Assembly (NCBI RefSeq): GCF_003457605.1
Contig: NZ_QRAN01000005.1
Coordinates: 186,001-250,000 of the forward strand
DNA from: Seongchinamella sediminis
GTDB taxonomy: Bacteria > Pseudomonadota > Gammaproteobacteria > Pseudomonadales > Halieaceae
Length of the DNA: 64,000 nucleotides
Reading direction: 5' to 3'
A program made the translations under genes and the position numbers. Positions within the stretch are counted from its first letter, which is position 1. Every line of letters begins with the position of its first letter. The notes below the pieces were generated by a model. It worked only from the letters and a program-made list of their open reading frames with translations. It ran no database searches and was not told where the DNA came from. This document shows, piece by piece, positions 16,807-25,692 of this stretch.

Positions 16807-18600
16807 ATGGAAGAGAGCAAGCGCCCCCTGGGCATTACCGATGTGGTTCTCAGGGACGCGTCGCAATCCCTGCTGGCCACCCGGGTCCGTATCGAAGACA
16901 TGCTGCCAATCGCGGCCAGGCTGGACGAGGTTGGCTTCTGGTCGCTGGAATCCTGGGGCGGGGCTACCTTCGATGCCTGCATTCGTTACCTGGGGGAAGA
17001 TCCGTGGGAGCGGATTCGCGAGCTGAAAAAGGCCATGCCCAATACGCCGCAGCAGATGCTGTTCCGGGGGCAGAACATACTCGGTTACCGCCACTACGCC
17101 GACGACGTGGTAGAAAAATTTGTCGAGCGGGCGGCCGTTAACGGGGTTGACGTGTTCCGGGTGTTCGATGCCATGAACGACATTCGCAACATCGAGGTCG
17201 CCTTGCACGCGGTCAAGCAGGTGGGCAAGCACGCCCAGGGCACTATTTCCTACACCATCAGCCCGGTGCACGATATCGAGACCTGGGTCGACCAGGGCAA
17301 GCGTATCGAGGATATGGGCGCGGATTCCATCGCCATCAAGGACATGGCCGGCCTGCTGCACCCCTACGACGGCTACGAACTGGTCAGGCGCCTGAAAGCC
17401 GCCTGTGACATTCCCGTTCACATGCAGTGTCACGCCACCACGGGCCTTTCCACCGCGACCATATTGAAGTGCGTGGAGGCGGGCATCGATAACGTCGATA
17501 CCTCCATATCCTCCATGTCCATGACCTATGGCCATTCGCCCACCGAGTCAGTGGTTGCCATGCTCAGGGGCACCGACCGCGATACCGGGCTGGATATGCA
17601 GAAGCTGGAAGAGATCGCCTCCTACTTCCGTGCCGTGCGCAAGAAATACGCGAAGTTCGAGGGCGCCCTGCGCGGCGTGGACTCACGCATTCTGGTGGCC
17701 CAGGTGCCGGGCGGCATGCTGACCAACATGGAAAACCAGCTCAAGGAACAGGGCGCGGCGGACAAGCTGGACGAGGTGCTGGAGGAAATTCCCCGGGTGC
17801 GTGAGGACCTGGGCTTTATTCCCCTGGTTACACCCACCTCGCAGATTGTAGGTACCCAGTCGGTGATCAACGTGTTGACCGGCGAGCGTTACAAGTCCAT
17901 CTCCCGGGAGACGGCTGGCGTGCTCAAGGGCGAGTACGGCGCCTCGCCGGCGCCGGTCAACAGGGAACTGCAGGCGCGGGTGCTGGAGGGCGCCGAGCCC
18001 ATCACCTGCCGGCCGGCCGACCTGCTGGAGCCGGAACTGGAGACCCTGACGACGGAGCTGCGGCAACTGGCTGGCGAGAAGAATATTGCCCTGAGCCGGG
18101 GCGAGGGTGAAATCGACGACGTGTTGACCTACGCGCTATTCCCCCAGATTGGCCTCAAGTTCCTCGAGAACCGCGGTAATCCGGACGCCTTTGAGCCCGC
18201 CCCGGGCAACGAGCCGGCGCCCGCGCCGGCGGCGCCCGCCGCGACTGCCCCCGGCGCCGCCGAGGTTTACACGGTGTCGGTCAATGGCAGCAGTTATGTG
18301 GTTGAAGTTGCCGAGGGCGGCGACGTGTCCGCCGTCAGTCCCGCGGCGACCAGCGCCCCGGCAGCAGCGCCAGCCCCAGCCGGGGCGGCCGAGCCTTTGC
18401 CGGCACCGCTGGCGGGCAATATTTTCAGGGTGACTGTGAGCGCCGGTGACGCGGTGAGCGCCGGCGACGTGGTCATCATCCTCGAGGCGATGAAAATGGA
18501 GACCGAGGTACGCGCCAGCCGTGACGGCACCGTGGCCTCGGTGGATGTCAAGGTCGGCGACACGGTCGCGGTCGGCGACACCCTGATCAGCATAAGCTGA
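16807..18600 (+). CDS. oadA: Oxaloacetate decarboxylase alpha subunit (biotin protein)
   Basis: A 597-residue biotin-dependent carboxyltransferase. The N-terminal TIM barrel carries [13 protein letters not shown], the metal-site region of the pyruvate carboxylase/OadA/transcarboxylase 5S family, with FRVFDAMND and [12 protein letters not shown] further in. An Ala/Pro-rich linker follows (about 465-535), then a biotinyl domain with [10 protein letters not shown], whose Lys563 should carry biotin. It transfers the carboxyl group of oxaloacetate to biotin for decarboxylation by the beta subunit. The ATG at 16807 has AAGAGG seven bases upstream; the TTG at 16786 is disregarded. An alternative reading as a pyruvate carboxylase B subunit is excluded by the adjacent oadG and oadB. 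Confidence 0.95.
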   Translation: MEESKRPLGITDVVLRDASQSLLATRVRIEDMLPIAARLDEVGFWSLESWGGATFDACIRYLGEDPWERIRELKKAMPNTPQQMLFRGQNILGYRHYADDVVEKFVERAAVNGVDVFRVFDAMNDIRNIEVALHAVKQVGKHAQGTISYTISPVHDIETWVDQGKRIEDMGADSIAIKDMAGLLHPYDGYELVRRLKAACDIPVHMQCHATTGLSTATILKCVEAGIDNVDTSISSMSMTYGHSPTESVVAMLRGTDRDTGLDMQKLEEIASYFRAVRKKYAKFEGALRGVDSRILVAQVPGGMLTNMENQLKEQGAADKLDEVLEEIPRVREDLGFIPLVTPTSQIVGTQSVINVLTGERYKSISRETAGVLKGEYGASPAPVNRELQARVLEGAEPITCRPADLLEPELETLTTELRQLAGEKNIALSRGEGEIDDVLTYALFPQIGLKFLENRGNPDAFEPAPGNEPAPAPAAPAATAPGAAEVYTVSVNGSSYVVEVAEGGDVSAVSPAATSAPAAAPAPAGAAEPLPAPLAGNIFRVTVSAGDAVSAGDVVIILEAMKMETEVRASRDGTVASVDVKVGDTVAVGDTLISIS

Positions 18601-18604
18601 CGCC

Positions 18605-19909
18605 ATGGATAAGCTGCTCCAGCTTTGGATTTCATCAGGGCTTGCCCAGATCGGCCCGGGCCAGTTCTTTATGATGGTGATTGGCCTGCTGCTGCTGTTC
18701 CTGGCCATTCGCAAGCAATTCGAACCGCTGTTACTGGTGCCCATCGGTTTTGGCGGTATTCTCGCCAATATCCCGGGGGCCGGGCTGGCCTACTCGGCGG
18801 TGGAAAACGCCCTGCACGGCGCGGAGCCGGACCTGTTGCTGGAGTTCGCCCGCGTGCTTGGCGTCAGTGCCAGCGACAACGTCAAGGAGCTGCTCGCCGC
18901 TTATGACGCCAGCAGCGGGGCCGCTCATATCGCTGTCCAGCAGCTGGCCCTGGACGCGGGCTACGCCAACGGCATGCTGTACAACTTCTACTCGGTGGCG
19001 ATTGCCAGCGGGGTGGCACCGCTGGTGATTTTCATGGGGGTCGGCGCGATGACCGACTTCGGGCCCCTGCTTGCCAACCCCAGAACCCTGTTCCTGGGGG
19101 CCGCTGCCCAGTTCGGTATTTTCGCCACGGTCATCGGTGCCGTCTTCCTGAGCTCCATCGGCTGGATGGATTTCAGCATTGCCGACGCCGCGGCAATCGG
19201 TATTATCGGCGGCGCCGACGGCCCTACCGCTATCTATGTCTCCAGCGTGCTGGCCCCGGACCTGCTGGGGGCAATCGCGGTCGCCGCCTATTCCTACATG
19301 GCGCTGGTGCCGATGATCCAGCCGCCCATCATGCGTCTACTGACCACCGAGAGCGAGCGCAGGATCGAGATGACCCAGCTGCGCCCGGTATCCCGGCGGG
19401 AAAAAATCGTGTTTCCGCTGGTGCTGCTGATCCTGGTGGCGCTGTTGCTGCCCGATGCGGCACCGCTGCTCGGTATGTTCTGTTTCGGCAACCTGATGAA
19501 AGAGTGTGGCGTGGTGGAGCGCCTGTCATCAACGGCCCAGAACGCGCTGATCAATATCACCACCATCTTCCTCGGTTTGTCCGTGGGTTCCAAACTGGTG
19601 GCCGACAAGTTCCTGGATATCAATACGCTCGGCATCCTCGGTCTCGGCATCGTCGCCTTCGGCATCGGCACCGCATCCGGGGTACTGATCGCCAAATTGA
19701 TGAACCGCTTTGGCAGCACGCCGATCAACCCCCTGATTGGTTCGGCGGGGGTGTCGGCGGTGCCAATGGCGGCGCGGGTCAGTAACAGGGTCGGCCTGGA
19801 AGCCAACCCGCATAACTTCCTGCTCATGCACGCCATGGGACCGAATGTCGCCGGGGTGATTGGCTCGGCGGTGGCCGCGGGGGTGATGATCACCCTGGTG
19901 GGACGCTGA
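18605..19909 (+). CDS. oadB: Oxaloacetate decarboxylase beta subunit, Na+ pump
   Basis: A 434-residue polytopic membrane protein that decarboxylates carboxybiotin and exports Na+. The family hallmark is the conserved segment [16 protein letters not shown], whose aspartate belongs to the sodium and proton path, together with [14 protein letters not shown] and the late [15 protein letters not shown] region. The start ATG follows the oadA stop by four bases. With OadA and OadG it would couple oxaloacetate breakdown to a sodium motive force, a trait common in marine and anaerobic bacteria. No sodium-using partner is encoded nearby. Confidence 0.95.
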   Translation: MDKLLQLWISSGLAQIGPGQFFMMVIGLLLLFLAIRKQFEPLLLVPIGFGGILANIPGAGLAYSAVENALHGAEPDLLLEFARVLGVSASDNVKELLAAYDASSGAAHIAVQQLALDAGYANGMLYNFYSVAIASGVAPLVIFMGVGAMTDFGPLLANPRTLFLGAAAQFGIFATVIGAVFLSSIGWMDFSIADAAAIGIIGGADGPTAIYVSSVLAPDLLGAIAVAAYSYMALVPMIQPPIMRLLTTESERRIEMTQLRPVSRREKIVFPLVLLILVALLLPDAAPLLGMFCFGNLMKECGVVERLSSTAQNALINITTIFLGLSVGSKLVADKFLDINTLGILGLGIVAFGIGTASGVLIAKLMNRFGSTPINPLIGSAGVSAVPMAARVSNRVGLEANPHNFLLMHAMGPNVAGVIGSAVAAGVMITLVGR

Positions 19910-19913
19910 GGGC

Positions 19914-20447
19914 TTAGCGCTGGCCCCACGTGAACAATCGGAAGAAATCGTAGGACGGGTCTTCGGGCCCGGGTCTGCCGATGCGTGAGCCTTTTACCAG
20001 CGGGTGGTCCAGCTGCACGGTGGAAGGGGCGTTGACCGTGGCCCAGTCGGCAACCACCGCCTTGTGGCTGAATTTCCAGATGCCGTCCCGCTTTTCATAG
20101 CGGTCGAAGTAGCGGCCACCGATCAGCAGGTCCATGGGCTGGGCGTCGGTCCGAATCCGGTGAAATGCCAGCACGTAGATTTCTCCCTCGGCATAATCAC
20201 CGTCCAGGGCGATATTCACATTGGTAATGTTGTGGTGCAGGATTTCCATCGGCGCCTGGATGTCCGGCAGGCTGTCGATGAACTCGCTGGCCAGGCCCTG
20301 GAAAAAACCGCCGTGGTCGTCAGTTGCATCGGGGTGGTAGAGCGTGCGCAGTCGCTCGTGGTCGTGCCGGTCGGAAGCGCTGCAATAGGCGTAGACCAGT
20401 TCGGTGATTTCCTGCTTGTCCAGCAGCGCTGTTAATCGCGCGTCCAT
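19914..20447 (-). CDS. SnoaL/NTF2-like family protein
   Basis: A 177-residue protein of the NTF2-like superfamily (SnoaL-type cone fold). Typical features are the N-terminal helix LLDKQEITELVYAYCSASD, the RHDHERLRTLYHPDATDDHG segment, and the C-terminal strand pattern YFDRYEKRDGIWKFSHKAVV. Members include dehydratases, isomerases and ring-hydroxylating dioxygenase beta chains, so the substrate cannot be inferred. The ATG at 20447 has a GGGGAA ribosome site; the longer frame starts inside pdxJ. Only one base separates it from the pdxJ stop, so it is in the same minus-strand operon. Confidence 0.85.
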   Translation of the reverse strand: MDARLTALLDKQEITELVYAYCSASDRHDHERLRTLYHPDATDDHGGFFQGLASEFIDSLPDIQAPMEILHHNITNVNIALDGDYAEGEIYVLAFHRIRTDAQPMDLLIGGRYFDRYEKRDGIWKFSHKAVVADWATVNAPSTVQLDHPLVKGSRIGRPGPEDPSYDFFRLFTWGQR

Positions 20448-20448
20448 A

Positions 20449-21210
20449 TTATTTCCCCAGGGCCTGTTGGTATGCCGCCACCGCATTGGCCAGTCCCATG
20501 CGAATGGCGTCCACGGTCAGGGCGTGGCCGATGGAAACCTCGAGCAGGCCGGGTACCGTGGCAAAGAGCGGTAGATTGTCCAGGTCCAGGTCGTGACCGG
20601 CGTTGAGCCCCAGCCCCTCGGTTGCGGCTACCTCGGCGGCAGTGACGAAGCGGGCGAACACCTCGTCCACATCCCGGCCCGATTTGCAGGCCTCGGCGTA
20701 GCTTTCGGTATAGAGTTCGATGCGATCGGTGCCGGTTTGCGCCGCCAGCCGGATCTGTTCCGGGTCCGGGTCCATGAACAGGCTGGTGCGTATGCCCAGG
20801 GATTTCAGCTCCGCCACCAGCGGCGCCACCCGGTCGCCGTCGCGGGTCAGGTCGAAACCGTGGTCCGAGGTCAGCTGGCCGTCAGCATCCGGAACCAGGG
20901 TGCACTGGGCGGGGCGTATCTCCCGCACCAGTGCCATAAAGCCGGGGTAGTCGCTGACCCCCTTGCGCTCACTCTTGCGCGGGCCGGTAAAGGGATTGCC
21001 CTCGATGTTGAATTCCACTGACAGCATCTGCGCCAGCTCGAAGCAATCCTGGGCGCGAATGTGGCGCTGGTCCGGTCGCGGGTGCACGGTGATGCCGTCG
21101 GCACCGGCATCGATACACAGTTGCGCATGATCGGGGACACTGGGATTAGTGGTGTCCCTGGAATTACGGATCAGGGCGATCTTGTTGAGGTTGACCGAGA
21201 GCGCGATCAC
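20449..21210 (-). CDS. pdxJ: Pyridoxine 5'-phosphate synthase
   Basis: Condenses 3-amino-2-oxopropyl phosphate and 1-deoxy-D-xylulose 5-phosphate to pyridoxine 5'-phosphate, the last ring-closing step of vitamin B6 synthesis. The 253 residues show the expected VNLNKIALIRNSR start, the GADGITVHPRPDQRHI segment that carries active-site residues, VEFNIEGNP, LVPD near 110 and the late LNAGHDLDLDNLP. Its ATG overlaps the cyclophilin stop by four bases. PdxJ usually follows recO or acpS; here it is with a peptidyl-prolyl isomerase. serC, which also serves B6 synthesis, is elsewhere in this window. Confidence 0.96.
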   Translation of the reverse strand: MIALSVNLNKIALIRNSRDTTNPSVPDHAQLCIDAGADGITVHPRPDQRHIRAQDCFELAQMLSVEFNIEGNPFTGPRKSERKGVSDYPGFMALVREIRPAQCTLVPDADGQLTSDHGFDLTRDGDRVAPLVAELKSLGIRTSLFMDPDPEQIRLAAQTGTDRIELYTESYAEACKSGRDVDEVFARFVTAAEVAATEGLGLNAGHDLDLDNLPLFATVPGLLEVSIGHALTVDAIRMGLANAVAAYQQALGK

Positions 21211-21779
21211 AGGACGGATTTACGGCTGATCCCGATAATGGTGATCGGCTCTACCGGCACGTTCTGGTGCCCCCCCACCGAGGTGGTGGGGGCAGTGACG
21301 ATATAGTCCACCACGCTCATTCCGCCGATAACCTCACCAAATACGGTGTAACCCGGGTTGCCGGGTGTCCAGTCAAGACGCATGTTGTTGCGCACGTTGA
21401 TGAAAAACTGGGCGGTGGCGGAATCCGGGTCGTTGGTGCGTGCCATGGCGATGGTGCCGCGCATGTTGTGTAGCCGGTTCTGGGACTCGTTGACAATAGG
21501 GTCGCCGGCCTGTTTTTCGCTCATGTCGGGACCAAAGCCGCCACCCTGGATCATAAAGTCGGGGATGACCCGGTGGAAAATGGTGCCGTCGTAGAAGCCG
21601 GCGTCAACATAGGCCATGAAATTCTCGACAGTAACCGGAGCCTTGTCGCGGAACAGTCGCAGGGTGAAGGTGCCCTCAGAGGTCTCGACATCGACCACCG
21701 GGTTGGGCAGGTGGGTGTCCTCGGCACTGGCGAGCGGCGCCAGTGCCAGGAAAAAGCAGGTAATGAGTGTGCGTAGCAT
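21207..21779 (-). CDS. Periplasmic cyclophilin-type peptidyl-prolyl isomerase
   Basis: A 190-residue cyclophilin with a signal peptide ending APLASA-ED, so it acts in the periplasm. Core motifs are FHRVIPDFMIQGGGF, which holds the catalytic arginine and Phe/Gln residues, NMRGTIAMARTNDPDSATAQFF and the late GYTVFGEVI. It should speed folding of exported proteins by cis-trans isomerisation of prolyl bonds, like PpiA. It is coupled to pdxJ downstream by a four-base overlap and follows the SH3-domain gene by 27 bases. Confidence 0.93.
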   Translation of the reverse strand: MLRTLITCFFLALAPLASAEDTHLPNPVVDVETSEGTFTLRLFRDKAPVTVENFMAYVDAGFYDGTIFHRVIPDFMIQGGGFGPDMSEKQAGDPIVNESQNRLHNMRGTIAMARTNDPDSATAQFFINVRNNMRLDWTPGNPGYTVFGEVIGGMSVVDYIVTAPTTSVGGHQNVPVEPITIIGISRKSVL

Positions 21780-21806
21780 GGTGTTCTCCTGGGGGGTTGA
21801 CCGGGC

Positions 21807-22478
21807 TCAGGCCCAGCTTGAGCTCTTGCGCCGCTTGGGCCAGAGACGGGGTACAATCAGGGTAATGAACACCCCGAGGGCCACGGCCAGCGCGCCGTTG
21901 ATGAAGTCCTCGCTGTTGAGCTTGTCCTGCAGCCGCATGTTTTCGGCTTTCAGCATTTCGAGTTCCGAGCGCAGGTTTTCCGACTCTTCCACCAGCCGGC
22001 GGTTGTCGGTGTCCAGTTGCACGGCATTGCCCGAGATCTGTTTCAGCTTGGCAAGTTCCTGGGACACACTACCGAGGTCCGAGTCAATGCTGTTGGCCCG
22101 GTTCAGCAATTCGAGCTTTTCCGCCTGCAGGGTTTTGACCTGATCACCGAGTTCCGCGTTCTTTGCCGCCAGCTGCTCGGCCCTGGCTTCCGCCGCCGGC
22201 AGTTTCACCTGGGCTGGCGCCTCGCCGGTCAGGAACTCGGTGCTCACCCAGCCGCTGGTGCCGCGGGAAGTCGTGACCTGGGCCCAGTTGCCGTCGTCCG
22301 AGAGGCTGGCGACTTCCATGCGGGTGCCGGGGGTGAGCTTGGCGGCCCAGCGGTATTCCTTGCCGGGGCCGGTGTGCAGGACCACGAAGACCTCGTCGCT
22401 CACGTAGCGGATGTCCTGGGCAGTGGCCGGCAGCGCGAACGCCAGCAGCAGGGTGAAAGCAGAAAGGTAACGCAACAA
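21807..22478 (-). CDS. SH3-domain and C-terminal membrane-anchor protein (TIGR04211 type)
   Basis: A 223-residue envelope protein. A signal peptide ends ALPATA-QD; an SH3b-like domain covers about residues 22-85 (YVSDEVFVVLHTGPGKEYRW, WVSTEFL); a coiled coil covers about 95-185; a C-terminal membrane helix (NGALAVALGVFITLIVP) is followed by a basic tail. This layout matches the SH3 domain with C-terminal anchor family (YgiM-like). The periplasmic SH3 part may bind the cell wall. It heads an apparent minus-strand operon with the cyclophilin, pdxJ and the NTF2-like gene. Confidence 0.88.
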   Translation of the reverse strand: MLRYLSAFTLLLAFALPATAQDIRYVSDEVFVVLHTGPGKEYRWAAKLTPGTRMEVASLSDDGNWAQVTTSRGTSGWVSTEFLTGEAPAQVKLPAAEARAEQLAAKNAELGDQVKTLQAEKLELLNRANSIDSDLGSVSQELAKLKQISGNAVQLDTDNRRLVEESENLRSELEMLKAENMRLQDKLNSEDFINGALAVALGVFITLIVPRLWPKRRKSSSWA

Positions 22479-22580
22479 AACAGACTTCCTCGACAGCGTG
22501 GTGAAAGGCGGCGCTAGTGTAACGCCGAAACCGGGTTTTTTGTAGAAGCCGGGCCGTGATGTAGTGCCCGGTGCTCTGGC

Positions 22581-23159
22581 TCAGGAGGTTTCTTCCTTGA
22601 GGTGCGGGCTGATCAGGATGGCGGTAAGCACCGTCAGCAGCAGGGTGAAGCCGATAGCCGAGTAGAGTTTGTAGCTGACCCAGGTCGCTTCGGAGAAGCC
22701 GTAGGCGACCACCAGGTTCAGCGCGCCGACGATGGCGAAGTTACTCACCCAGAGCAGGTTGAGGCGGGTCCACACCGGTTTCGGCAGGCGTATCTGGCTG
22801 CCCAGGGTGCGCTCCATCAGATTCTTGTCGCCGATGAACTGGGAGGCGCCAAAGGCCAGGGCCAGCGCCCAGTTGAAGATGGTCGGCTTCCACTGGATGA
22901 ACATCTGGTTGCGCAGCAGCAGGGTGGCGCCGCCGAAAACCAGCACCGCCAGCAGCATCCACAGGGCCCGCTTCTCCAGTTCGCGGCTCAGGGCGTAGCC
23001 GATGATGACCTGCACCAGGGTGGCCAGCATCAGCACCGCAGTGGCGGTGAATATGCCGTCGACGGTGTAGCTCCACTCGCCGAGGGTCAGGGTTTCACCG
23101 TTCAACTGGTAGACGATGAAAAACAGGGCGATAGGGACAAATTCCAGTAATTGCTTCAT
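22581..23159 (-). CDS. yciB: Inner membrane septation protein YciB
   Basis: A 192-residue inner membrane protein with about five helices. The N-terminus MKQLLEFVPIALFFIVYQ and the segment LRNQMFIQWKPTIFNWALAL are signatures of YciB (formerly IspZ), which influences cell division, septum and envelope synthesis. It is divergent from rnm, 68 bases away, an arrangement shared with many gammaproteobacteria where yciB sits near yciO and rnm. Confidence 0.95.
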   Translation of the reverse strand: MKQLLEFVPIALFFIVYQLNGETLTLGEWSYTVDGIFTATAVLMLATLVQVIIGYALSRELEKRALWMLLAVLVFGGATLLLRNQMFIQWKPTIFNWALALAFGASQFIGDKNLMERTLGSQIRLPKPVWTRLNLLWVSNFAIVGALNLVVAYGFSEATWVSYKLYSAIGFTLLLTVLTAILISPHLKEETS

Positions 23160-23227
23160 GGTGTGCCGGGTACCTGGGCTGTTACCATAGGGGACGTTCC
23201 CCTGTTTATTGTGTCGCGCGTTGGCCG

Positions 23228-24115
23228 GTGTCGGCGCCGCAAGCTACAAGTGTAAAGATTGTGCTGATTGACTTCCACACCCATACCTCCGCTTCTGACG
23301 GTGCCCTGACGCCCGGCGAAATGCTGGCGCGGGCCGAGGCGGCCGGTATCGGGCTGCTGGCAATCACCGACCACGACACTGTCGCCGGCTATCAGGAGGC
23401 ACAGGCTCTCAGGTCTGACTACCCCGGGGTGCATCTGGTTCCCGGCGTCGAGTACTCCTGCCGCTGGTCCGGTACCACAGTGCATATCGTCGGCCTGGGC
23501 ATGGACTGCGAACACCCGTCCATGCAGCAGGGGCTGGCGGTGCTGGATGCAGCCCGCACCGACCGCGGGGCCAAAATTGCCCAGCGGCTGGAAAAGCGCG
23601 GCTTCCACGGCGCCCTGGATGGCGCCCTCGCCGAGGCCGGGGACAGCCAGCTGGGCCGGCCGCATTTTGCCGCCTGGATGGTGGCCCAGGGCCACGTCAG
23701 GGATCACAGCGAGGCCTTCGACAAGTACCTCGGCCAGGGCAAGCCGGGAGACGTCAAGGCCTTCTGGCCGGAGCTCGCCGAGGTGGTGGGATGGATCACC
23801 GGCGCCGGCGGCGTGGCGGTCATCGCCCACCCGCTCAAGTACCGGTTCACGCGCATGAAAATGCGCCGCCTGGTCAAGGATTTTGCCGCCGCCGGTGGCC
23901 GCGCGGTGGAGGTGTTGAGCGGCCGCCAGAGCCCGGACCAGGTCGCTCGCCTGCAGCAGCTGGCGCAGGAATTCGGCCTGCAAGTCTCCGCGGGCAGCGA
24001 TTTCCACCGCGATGGCCCCTACAGCCCCGAACTGGGTGTAGAATTGGACCGCCTGAAGGCAGGCAACGGCGTGTGGCAGCGCTGGCTGGACAACAAGCAC
24101 GAGAGTAAACAGTGA
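23228..24115 (+). CDS. rnm: PHP-domain 5'-3' exoribonuclease RNase AM
   Basis: A 295-residue PHP-family metal-dependent hydrolase related to E. coli YciV/TrpH. Metal ligands are visible in DFHTHTSASDG near the start, in AITDHDTVAG and in SAGSDFHRDG near the end; the PHP motifs I, II and IV are intact. The E. coli enzyme removes 5' nucleotides from ribosomal RNAs and other short RNAs. The GTG start is uncertain because no strong ribosome site precedes it; starting here leaves about 14 residues before the first His, as in relatives. It overlaps yciO by four bases. Confidence 0.88.
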   Translation: MSAPQATSVKIVLIDFHTHTSASDGALTPGEMLARAEAAGIGLLAITDHDTVAGYQEAQALRSDYPGVHLVPGVEYSCRWSGTTVHIVGLGMDCEHPSMQQGLAVLDAARTDRGAKIAQRLEKRGFHGALDGALAEAGDSQLGRPHFAAWMVAQGHVRDHSEAFDKYLGQGKPGDVKAFWPELAEVVGWITGAGGVAVIAHPLKYRFTRMKMRRLVKDFAAAGGRAVEVLSGRQSPDQVARLQQLAQEFGLQVSAGSDFHRDGPYSPELGVELDRLKAGNGVWQRWLDNKHESKQ

Positions 24116-24735
24116 GCCAGTTTTTTCAGATACATCCCGACAATCCCCAGCTCCGGCTGATACGCCAGGCGGCGGACATCATTCGTAGCGGCGGCGTGGT
24201 GGTCTACCCCACCGACTCGGCCTATGCGATCGGCTGCCACATCGGCGACAAGAACGCGCTGGATCGCATCCGCCGCATTCGCAAACTGGACGCCCGCCAC
24301 AATTTCACCCTGGTGTGCCGGGACCTGTCCGAGATCGCCACCTACGCGCGGGTCAACAACACCGTGTACCGGCTGCTCAAGCACTGTACCCCCGGACCCT
24401 ATACCTTCATCCTGCAGGCGACCTCGGAAGTGCCCCGGCGCCTGCTGCACAGCAAGCGCAAGACTGTGGGGCTGCGGGTGCCGGAGAACAATATCGCCCA
24501 GGCCCTGCTCACCGACCTCGATGAGCCGATGATGAGCGTTACCCTGATCATGCCCGGCGACGAGTACCCACTGATCGACCCCTACGATATCCGCGAAACC
24601 CTGCAACACGATGTCGACCTGGTGATCGATGGCGGGTACTGCGGTATGGAACCCACCACCGTGATCGACCTCGTCGATGAAACGCCGCTGGTGATACGCG
24701 CCGGCAAGGGAGATATTGCCCCATTTGAGGATTGA
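24112..24735 (+). CDS. yciO: YrdC/Sua5 family protein YciO
   Basis: A 207-residue member of the YrdC-fold family, which includes the threonylcarbamoyl-AMP synthase TsaC. Seen are RSGGVVVYPTDSAYAIGCH, with the conserved KxR-type RRIRKLDARHNFTLVC segment (nucleotide site), and TPGPYTFIL. The KRKTVGLRVPE segment further supports YciO rather than TsaC. YciO itself has weak or undefined activity and does not replace TsaC in E. coli. It starts with GTG inside the rnm stop and is the second gene of the rnm-yciO-scpA-scpB-rluB run. Confidence 0.92.
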   Translation: MSQFFQIHPDNPQLRLIRQAADIIRSGGVVVYPTDSAYAIGCHIGDKNALDRIRRIRKLDARHNFTLVCRDLSEIATYARVNNTVYRLLKHCTPGPYTFILQATSEVPRRLLHSKRKTVGLRVPENNIAQALLTDLDEPMMSVTLIMPGDEYPLIDPYDIRETLQHDVDLVIDGGYCGMEPTTVIDLVDETPLVIRAGKGDIAPFED

Positions 24736-24773
24736 TCAGGTATACTGGCCACGAATTGATCACAGGTAGGCCC

Positions 24774-25691
24774 GTGTCAGCAAACGAACCCAATTCTGAA
24801 GCGCAGGTCGGGGCTGGGGAAGCCCATTCCGACGCCGCCTCGCAGGCTCAAAGCCCTCAATCGGACGCGGTCGCCCAGGCCTCACAGAACCAGTCCCGCG
24901 CCCATCCCCAGCAGGGGGAGATGCCCTTTGCAGTGGTGATGGGCCAGGCCATGACCGAGCTGCCCAAGGACCTGTACATCCCGCCCCAGGCCCTGGAAGT
25001 GTTCCTCGAGGCCTTCGAGGGGCCGCTGGACCTGCTGCTGTACCTGATCAAGCGCCAGAACCTGGACATCCTGGAAATCGACGTGTCCCGGATTACCGAG
25101 CAGTACATGCACTATGTCGAGCTGATGGATGCCATGCAGTTCGAGCTGGCGGCGGAGTACCTGCTGATGGCGGCCATGCTGGCGGAGATCAAGTCGCGGA
25201 TGCTGCTGCCCCGGTCCACCGAGATCGAAGAAGACGAGGAGGATCCCAGGGCGCAGCTGATCCGCCGGCTGCAGGAGTACGAGCGTTTCAAGAAGGCCGC
25301 CGAGGACATCGAGGACATGCCGCGCATGGAGCGCGACACCTGGATGGGCAGCGCCAAGCCGCCGGATATCAACCGCAGCCGGCCAGATCCGGATGTGGAC
25401 ATGCGCGAGTTGCTGGTGGCCCTGGCGGAAGTGCTGCGTCGCGCCGACATGTACGAGAGCCACCACGTGCAGCGCGAGGCCCTGTCGACCCGGGAGCGCA
25501 TGTCCGATGTGCTGGAGGCCCTGGCGGGGCAGCAGTTTGTGCCCTTTGTGTCCCTGTTCCGGGCGGAGGAGGGGCGCCTGGGGGTGGTGGTCACCTTCCT
25601 GGCGGTAATGGAATTGATCAAGGAATCACTGGTGGAAATCGTCCAGACCGAGTCGTTCGGTCCCATCCACATCAAGGCAAGGTCGGAATAA
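24774..25691 (+). CDS. scpA: Segregation and condensation protein A
   Basis: The kleisin subunit of the SMC-ScpAB condensin, which bridges SMC heads and compacts the chromosome. In the 305 residues, a low-complexity N-terminal extension of about 60 residues (rich in Ala, Gln, Ser) precedes the family core FEGPLDLLLYLIKRQNLDI, YLLMAAMLAEIKSRMLLP, and a C-terminal winged-helix segment ending near SFGPIHIKA. The GTG at 24774 is chosen because CAGG precedes it by seven bases and the frame upstream holds no convincing site. scpB follows after one base, so the two are coupled. Confidence 0.94.
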   Translation: MSANEPNSEAQVGAGEAHSDAASQAQSPQSDAVAQASQNQSRAHPQQGEMPFAVVMGQAMTELPKDLYIPPQALEVFLEAFEGPLDLLLYLIKRQNLDILEIDVSRITEQYMHYVELMDAMQFELAAEYLLMAAMLAEIKSRMLLPRSTEIEEDEEDPRAQLIRRLQEYERFKKAAEDIEDMPRMERDTWMGSAKPPDINRSRPDPDVDMRELLVALAEVLRRADMYESHHVQREALSTRERMSDVLEALAGQQFVPFVSLFRAEEGRLGVVVTFLAVMELIKESLVEIVQTESFGPIHIKARSE

Positions 25692-25692
25692 C

